Part shown: in pieces, positions 59,575 through 64,000 of the stretch
How the letters are laid out: the number at the start of each line of letters is the position of its first letter
Numbering within the stretch: the stretch's first letter is position 1
From: Streptomyces cirratus
GTDB lineage: Bacteria; Actinomycetota; Actinomycetes; Streptomycetales; Streptomycetaceae
DNA: 64,000 bases
Reading direction: 5' to 3'
NCBI RefSeq assembly: GCF_014650775.1
Contig: NZ_BMVP01000003.1
Span: forward strand, 62,001 to 126,000
Translations under genes and position numbers: made by a program
Notes under the pieces: generated by a model
The model's input: only the letters and a program-made list of their open reading frames with translations
The model's database searches: none
What the model was told of the DNA's origin: nothing

Positions 59575-61245
59575 ATGCAGCACGAAGTCGACCACCGGGT
59601 TCCGGTCCTCATCGTCGGCGGCTCCCTGGTGGGCCTGTCGACGTCCCTGTTCCTGGGGCGCCACGGGGTACGGCACACCCTGGTCGAGCGGCACGCGGGG
59701 ACCTCGATCCACCCGCGCGGACGCGGTAACAACGTCCGGACGATGGAACTGTTCCGGGTGGCCGGCATCGAGGCGGACATCAAGACCGCGGCGTCACTGC
59801 TGGCGGACAACCACGGCATCCTGCAGACGCCGACCCTCGTGGGTGATGCGGGCGAGTGGCTGTTCAAGGACATCGACCCGGGGGGCGGCCTGGCGAAGTT
59901 CAGCCCGACCTCCTGGTGCCTGTGCAGCCAGAACGACCTGGAGCCCGTGCTGCTCGACAGCGCCCGGGAGCAGGGCGGGGACCTGTGGTATTCGCACGAG
60001 CTGGAGTCGTTCGAGGAGGACGCGGAGGGCGTCACCGCCGTCGTGCGTGACCGGATCAGCGAGCGGCGCCACACCGTCCGCGCCGATTACCTCGTCGCCG
60101 CGGACGGCCCGCGCAGCCCCGTCCGGGAGCGGCTGGGCATCGGGCAGAGCGGCCCCGGCGACCTCTTCCACAACGTGAGCATCACCTTCCGGTCGCGCCG
60201 GCTCGCCGACGTGGTGGGCGACCGGCGGTTCATCGTGTGCTACTTGACCTCCCCGGACGCCGACGGCGCGCTCCTGCCCGTCGACAACAAGGAGAACTGG
60301 GTCTTCCACGCGCCCTGGCACCCGGAGGACGGCGAGACCCTGGAGGAGTTCACCCAGGCACGCTGCCAGGAGCACATCCGCCGGGCCGTCGGTGTCGCCG
60401 ACCTCGACGTGGAGGTGACCGGCAAGGCGTCGTGGCACGCGGCGGAGCGGGTCGCCGACCGGTACGGCGCCGGGCGGGTGTTCCTCGCCGGTGACTCCGC
60501 GCACGAGATGTCGCCGACCGGGGCGTTCGGCTCCAACACCGGCATCCAGGACGCCCACAACCTGGCGTGGAAGCTGGCCGCCGTGCTGGGCGGCTGGGCG
60601 GGTCCCGGGCTGCTGGAGACCTACGACGCGGAGCGTCGGCCGGTGGCGCTGGCGACCAGTGCCCGCGCCTCGGCGCGCTCCGTGGAGCACGCCCACCCGG
60701 GCTTCGCCCCGCCGCCGGGGGTGGGCGGCGGCCGGCAGGGCGGCATCCTGAACGTCGTGCTGGCCTACCGCTACCCGCGGGGCGCCGTCGTCGGCGCCGA
60801 CCCGGAACAGGACGTGGTGCCCGAGGGGATGCGGCTGGCGGGGCAGCCGGGCAGCCGGGCCCCGCACATGTGGCTGCGGCGCGGCGAGCTGCGCGTGTCC
60901 ACGCTCGACCTCTACGAGCGTTCGATGGTGCTGCTCTGCGGCGAGGGTGACGGCGCGGGCTGGCACGCGGCCGCGCGGCGCATCGCGGACGCCGGCGGGG
61001 TACGGCTGGAGGCCTACCGGATCGGTGCCGGCTCCGGGGCCGACCTGGTGTACGACGGCCACGGTGTGCAGGGCGGCTCGGGCGGCGACGGGCCCGCCGA
61101 CTGGGCACAGGTCCACGGCACCACGCCCGACGGTGCGGTCCTGGTGCGCCCCGACGGGTTCGTGGCCTGGCGGGCCGAGGGGCGGCCCGCGGACCCGGAG
61201 GCGGCGCTGCGGCAGGCCTTGGCGGAGGTCCTGCGCACGGACTGA
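59575..61245 (+). CDS. FAD-dependent polyketide hydroxylase (WhiE ORFVIII-like)
   Basis: 556 aa class A flavin monooxygenase. FAD motif VPVLIVGGSLVGLSTSLFLG (about 8-27), substrate/FAD motif LVAADGPRSPVRERLGIG and RVFLAGDSAHEMSPTGAFG, with a thioredoxin-like C-terminal domain ending DGFVAWRAEGRPADPE. It would hydroxylate the aromatic polyketide. It is divergent from the pigment operon across 193 bp, as in whiE. ATG 59575 has GGAGG upstream. Confidence 0.92.
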   Translation: MQHEVDHRVPVLIVGGSLVGLSTSLFLGRHGVRHTLVERHAGTSIHPRGRGNNVRTMELFRVAGIEADIKTAASLLADNHGILQTPTLVGDAGEWLFKDIDPGGGLAKFSPTSWCLCSQNDLEPVLLDSAREQGGDLWYSHELESFEEDAEGVTAVVRDRISERRHTVRADYLVAADGPRSPVRERLGIGQSGPGDLFHNVSITFRSRRLADVVGDRRFIVCYLTSPDADGALLPVDNKENWVFHAPWHPEDGETLEEFTQARCQEHIRRAVGVADLDVEVTGKASWHAAERVADRYGAGRVFLAGDSAHEMSPTGAFGSNTGIQDAHNLAWKLAAVLGGWAGPGLLETYDAERRPVALATSARASARSVEHAHPGFAPPPGVGGGRQGGILNVVLAYRYPRGAVVGADPEQDVVPEGMRLAGQPGSRAPHMWLRRGELRVSTLDLYERSMVLLCGEGDGAGWHAAARRIADAGGVRLEAYRIGAGSGADLVYDGHGVQGGSGGDGPADWAQVHGTTPDGAVLVRPDGFVAWRAEGRPADPEAALRQALAEVLRTD

Positions 61246-61286
61246 CCCTTCGCGGGGCCGGCCCCGCCTCCGCCACGACGTGGGCA

Positions 61287-61318
61287 GCGGCCGGGAGCGA
61301 AGGGCGCGTCCCGGCCGC
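61287..61318. terminator. Terminator between convergent hydroxylase and YCII genes
   Basis: GCGGCCGGGA and TCCCGGCCGC form a perfect 10-bp stem with a 12-nt loop between the two convergent stops. Confidence 0.65.
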
Positions 61319-61329
61319 GGCCTGCCGGC

Positions 61330-61722
61330 TCAGGCCTGCGCCGGGTCCTCGGGGATCCGGTGCACTTCGACGGGGTCGCTGCCGGGCTTCCCGCCCGGTC
61401 CGGGGCAGGCCGACGCCCTCGCGGCGATCTCCAGGGCCCGCTCCTCGCTGTCGACGTCGACGATCCAGTACCCGGCGAGGATCTGTCCCGCCCGGGCCGG
61501 CCCGTCGGTCACCTGCGGCTGTCCGTCGCTTGCGGCCCGCACCGTCTTGACCATCGAGGGACCGCCGAGGCCACGCCCCTCCACCCACTCGCCGGCGGAC
61601 GTCAGGTCGTTGTTGAGCGCGTTCATGTGGGCGAACATGGCCTCCATGTCGTCCTTGGAGAACGACGACATGATGGCGTCCCACTCGGCGGCCGGCACAT
61701 TCAACTGGATCATGTACTTCAC
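61330..61722 (-). CDS. YCII/DGPF-domain protein
   Basis: 130 aa with the ferredoxin-like YCII-related fold: VKYMIQLNVPAAEWDAIMSS start, GEWVEGRGLGGPSMVKTV, the DGP in QVTDGPARAGQILAGYWIVD and EERALEIAARAS. The GTG 61722 start restores the usual MKYM opening. Family members sit near ECF sigma factors in many actinobacteria. None is next to this one. The function is unknown. Confidence 0.88.
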   Translation of the reverse strand: MKYMIQLNVPAAEWDAIMSSFSKDDMEAMFAHMNALNNDLTSAGEWVEGRGLGGPSMVKTVRAASDGQPQVTDGPARAGQILAGYWIVDVDSEERALEIAARASACPGPGGKPGSDPVEVHRIPEDPAQA

Positions 61723-61983
61723 GTTCCTCACCCTTCCCGGGATGGCTCCATGGCTTCGGGGCTTGCGAAGAGGTAGACCGCCGGCCGCCGCGAAACTCAT
61801 CGGCGCGCTCATGTGCCGGATGCGCCCATGGAACTTCGGCTTCGAGCGAAGTCCCCGTGCGGCTCCCCCTGCCACCACGGCAGGTATTCGATTGATCACT
61901 TCGGTGTGCAGCGGTGTAAAAAGAGAGCTTGTACGACCGGTCCGGTCGACGAAGCACACGCGTTCCTCGGGGGGAATCCGATC

Positions 61984-62868
61984 ATGCACGCCCGCACGCT
62001 CCGCAGAGCGTTGGTCTCCGCGCTCGCCGTCTGTGCCATGACCGCCCTGGTCCCGGCTACCGCCACTCCGGCCGCCGCCGCCCCGGCCGAGTGCCGCGGG
62101 CAGCAGAGCGGCGATCTCGCGCTGATACACCCCGGCCAGCGTCTGGAGCCGGGGGCCCGTCTGGCGGACAAGGTCAGCACGACCGAGCTGGTGATGCAGC
62201 CCGACGGCAACCTGGTGCTGTACGCCCTCGGCAACCCCGGCGGATACAGGCTCCCGCTGTGGAACAGCGGTACCTACGGCAACCCGGGTGCGTACGCCAC
62301 CATGCAGGACGACGGCAACTTCGTCATCTACCGCGAGGGCGGCGGCGCCCAGACCGGCGGCGGCATCTGGCACACCGCGACCTACGGCAGCGGGACCGGG
62401 TCCGTCAAAGCCTCCCTGCTCGGGGGCGCCTTCGTCGTCGAGGGCCGCAGCAACGTGCACTGGTCCACTCGGAGTTCGGAACGCCAGGCCTGGTTCTGCT
62501 CGGAGTTCGCGACGGCCGCGGAGGGCTGGTGGACGGGCAACTGGGCCCAGTCCGCCACGGTCTGGCTGGTCCTCCAGCAGGACAACAACCTCGTCATGTA
62601 CCGCAAGAGCGACGGCAAGGCCATCTGGTACAGCGGCACGTACGGGGGCAACTACCGGGTGACCCTGCAGATGGCCCCCAAGGACCGCGGCGACCTGACC
62701 CTCGCCGAGGAGGGCCGCAGCACGGTCCGCTGGCGGACGGGAACGTCGAACAACGACGGTGCTTACGCCCTGCTCCAGGACGACGGCAACTTCGTCGTCT
62801 ACAAGAAGGACGGCGGCCCCGGCAAGGGCGGAGGCCTCTGGGCCACCGGCACCTACGACAAGATCTGA
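61984..62868 (+). CDS. Secreted B-lectin (mannose-binding lectin-like) protein, copy 1
   Basis: 294 aa. Signal peptide 1-34 (ALVSALAVCAMTALVPATAT...AAAA). The body is built of B-lectin repeats, with the sugar-site motif QxDxNxVxY seen as MQPDGNLVLY, MQDDGNFVIY, QQDNNLVMY and LQDDGNFVVY, each about 30 residues apart within two halves. It is first in a tandem array with two paralogues of the same direction. It probably binds mannose-like glycans outside the cell. The promoter likely lies in the 260 bp before it. Confidence 0.9.
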   Translation: MHARTLRRALVSALAVCAMTALVPATATPAAAAPAECRGQQSGDLALIHPGQRLEPGARLADKVSTTELVMQPDGNLVLYALGNPGGYRLPLWNSGTYGNPGAYATMQDDGNFVIYREGGGAQTGGGIWHTATYGSGTGSVKASLLGGAFVVEGRSNVHWSTRSSERQAWFCSEFATAAEGWWTGNWAQSATVWLVLQQDNNLVMYRKSDGKAIWYSGTYGGNYRVTLQMAPKDRGDLTLAEEGRSTVRWRTGTSNNDGAYALLQDDGNFVVYKKDGGPGKGGGLWATGTYDKI

Positions 62869-62890
62869 CACACCCCAGGGGGGAACACCC

Positions 62891-63760
62891 ATGCGACACC
62901 ACGTGCTCCGCGGAACACTCATATCGCTGCTCGCCGCCTCCGCCGTGACCGCCCTGGTCCCGGCGGTGGCGTCGGCCGCCGATCCCGGCCAGTGCATGAC
63001 CAGCGCGGGCGGGCGCTCCGAGGACCTGCGGCCCGGCCAGCGCCTCGAATCGGGCGCGAGCCTGGTCCCGACGCCCGGCAAGCCCGAGCTGGTCATGCAG
63101 CCCGACGGGAACCTCGTCGTGTACGCGGTCGCCAACGGCGGGACCAAGCTCCCGCTGTGGCACAGCGGCACGTACGGCAACCCGGGTGCGTACGCCCTCA
63201 TGCAGGACGACGGCAACTTCGTCATCTACAAGAAGGACGGCGGCCCTCAGACGGGCGGCGGCATCTGGAACACCGCGACCTACGGAAACCGGGCCAACGA
63301 CTACATCAGGGCCTCGATCAGGGACGACGGCGAATTCAGCGTGAGCGGCCGCAGCGAGGACTGGTACTGGTCGACCAACACCAACCAGCGGCACGTCAGG
63401 GTGTGTTCGACCGACATGTCCTGGGACCGGGGCTTCTGGGCCGAGTCCGCCGGCGTCTGGCTGGTCCTCCAGCAGGACAACAACCTCGTCATGTACCGCA
63501 AGAGCGATGGCAAGGCCATCTGGGGCAGCGGCACGTACGGCAACCGGAGCGCCCTGACCCTGCAGATGGGGGACAACGGCGACCTGACCTTGCACGAATA
63601 CGGGCAGAGCAGAACGGTCCGCTGGCGCACCGGCACGGCCGGCCACGACGGCGCCTACGCCCTCCTCCAGGACGACGGCAACTTCGTCGTCTACAAGAAG
63701 GACGGCGGCCCGGGCAAGGGCGGCGCCCTCTGGAACTCCGGTACGTACAACAAGATCTGA
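62891..63760 (+). CDS. Secreted B-lectin protein, copy 2
   Basis: 289 aa, 22 bp after copy 1 and clearly a duplicate of it: same length, signal peptide (TLISLLAASAVTALVPAVAS), same four sugar-binding motifs (MQPDGNLVVY, MQDDGNFVIY, QQDNNLVMY, LQDDGNFVVY) and the same ending SGTYNKI. The middle segment (about 140-175, with NTNQRHVRVCSTDMS) is divergent from copy 1, so this part may set specificity. Confidence 0.92.
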   Translation: MRHHVLRGTLISLLAASAVTALVPAVASAADPGQCMTSAGGRSEDLRPGQRLESGASLVPTPGKPELVMQPDGNLVVYAVANGGTKLPLWHSGTYGNPGAYALMQDDGNFVIYKKDGGPQTGGGIWNTATYGNRANDYIRASIRDDGEFSVSGRSEDWYWSTNTNQRHVRVCSTDMSWDRGFWAESAGVWLVLQQDNNLVMYRKSDGKAIWGSGTYGNRSALTLQMGDNGDLTLHEYGQSRTVRWRTGTAGHDGAYALLQDDGNFVVYKKDGGPGKGGALWNSGTYNKI

Positions 63761-63789
63761 CCGACCGACCACCACGGGGGAATCAACCC

Positions 63790-64000
63790 ATGCGTCACCG
63801 CCTGCTCCGCAGCGCGTTCACATCCCTGCTCGCCGCCGCGGCCCTGACCAGCCTGGTCCCGGCCGCGGCACATGCCGCCCCTTCCGGGCCGGCCGAGTGC
63901 GACAGCGCCTACGACGTCCGCGAAACCGTCCTGAACGCCGGACAGCGGCTCGCTCCGGGCGAGAAGCTGACCAACCCGACCCAGGTGACCGAGCTGGTGA
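63790..64000 (+). CDS. Secreted B-lectin protein, copy 3 (cut by window end)
   Basis: Starts 29 bp after copy 2 with a third related signal peptide (RSAFTSLLAAAALTSLVPAA). The mature start includes LNAGQRLAPGEKLTN and ends mid-frame at VTELV, the same position at which copies 1 and 2 enter their first sugar-binding motif. The rest lies outside the window. Confidence 0.85.
   Translation, partial: MRHRLLRSAFTSLLAAAALTSLVPAAAHAAPSGPAECDSAYDVRETVLNAGQRLAPGEKLTNPTQVTELV

Overview
The window is high-GC actinobacterial DNA and almost certainly from a Streptomyces or Kitasatospora-type genome. The evidence is the strong third-position GC bias, frequent GTG starts, ATGA/GTGA-coupled operons, a complete whiE-like aromatic spore-pigment locus, a mycothiol-dependent-type enzyme, an LAxTG sortase substrate and an IS5-type transposase remnant of the kind common in streptomycetes. 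I see no rRNA, tRNA or CRISPR array.

Layout. 1-2.6 kb: OmpR-type two-component system and an EfeU/FTR1 iron permease with an upstream iron box. 2.9-4.7 kb: divergent alpha/beta hydrolase and TetR repressor sharing two operator-like palindromes. 4.7-7.1 kb: a visibly AT-richer island with a decayed IS5-family transposase beside an overlapping pair of genes, a JmjC/cupin-4 oxygenase and a protein with a nitrile-hydratase-leader-peptide (NHLP)-like domain. This is a candidate minimal peptide-modification (RiPP-like) system. 7.5-9.1 kb: VOC protein, a small Ala-rich membrane protein and a possible gas-vesicle remnant. 9.3-16.6 kb: choline uptake and oxidation to glycine betaine (aldehyde dehydrogenase, GMC oxidoreductase, ATPase, double-length permease, binding lipoprotein). 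16.8-24.8 kb: secreted carboxylesterase, Imm49-like pseudogene, YihY/BrkB membrane protein, DUF4246 protein, MarR regulator and divergent Old Yellow Enzyme.

24.9-40.1 kb is a non-NRPS/PKS biosynthetic cluster. A ten-gene leftward unit runs from an MFS exporter through an alpha/beta hydrolase, SAM methyltransferase, ATP-grasp ligase, SET-domain protein, radical-SAM lysine 2,3-aminomutase, saccharopine-dehydrogenase-like enzyme, lysine N6-hydroxylase and FAD amine oxidase to a cupin-MetRS fusion. A divergent rightward pair encodes a second ATP-grasp enzyme and a FemAB/GNAT-like transferase. N6-hydroxylase plus cupin-MetRS fusion plus FAD oxidase is the known hydrazine-forming machinery (N6-hydroxylysine + glycine to a hydrazine, then hydrazinoacetate). 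With an aminomutase, a methyltransferase and ATP-grasp ligases, the parts match a beta-lysyl N-methyl-hydrazinoacetate, that is, negamycin or a relative. This product assignment is inference.

40-52 kb: LAxTG surface protein, DUF1980/DUF318 permease pair, remnants of a phospholipase C and of a discoidin domain, mycothiol-type enzyme, PF10014 dioxygenase, YbdK-type carboxylate-amine ligase, DUF2975/XRE pair, NDH-2-like pseudogene, polysaccharide deacetylase, an M4 protease with its emfourin-type inhibitor, and a beta-helix protein. 53-61 kb: a type II PKS spore-pigment cluster (SchA/CurD protein, cupin, KS-alpha, KS-beta, ACP, two cyclases, divergent FAD hydroxylase, convergent methyltransferase). 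61.3-64 kb: YCII protein and a tandem array of three secreted B-lectin proteins, the last cut by the window edge.
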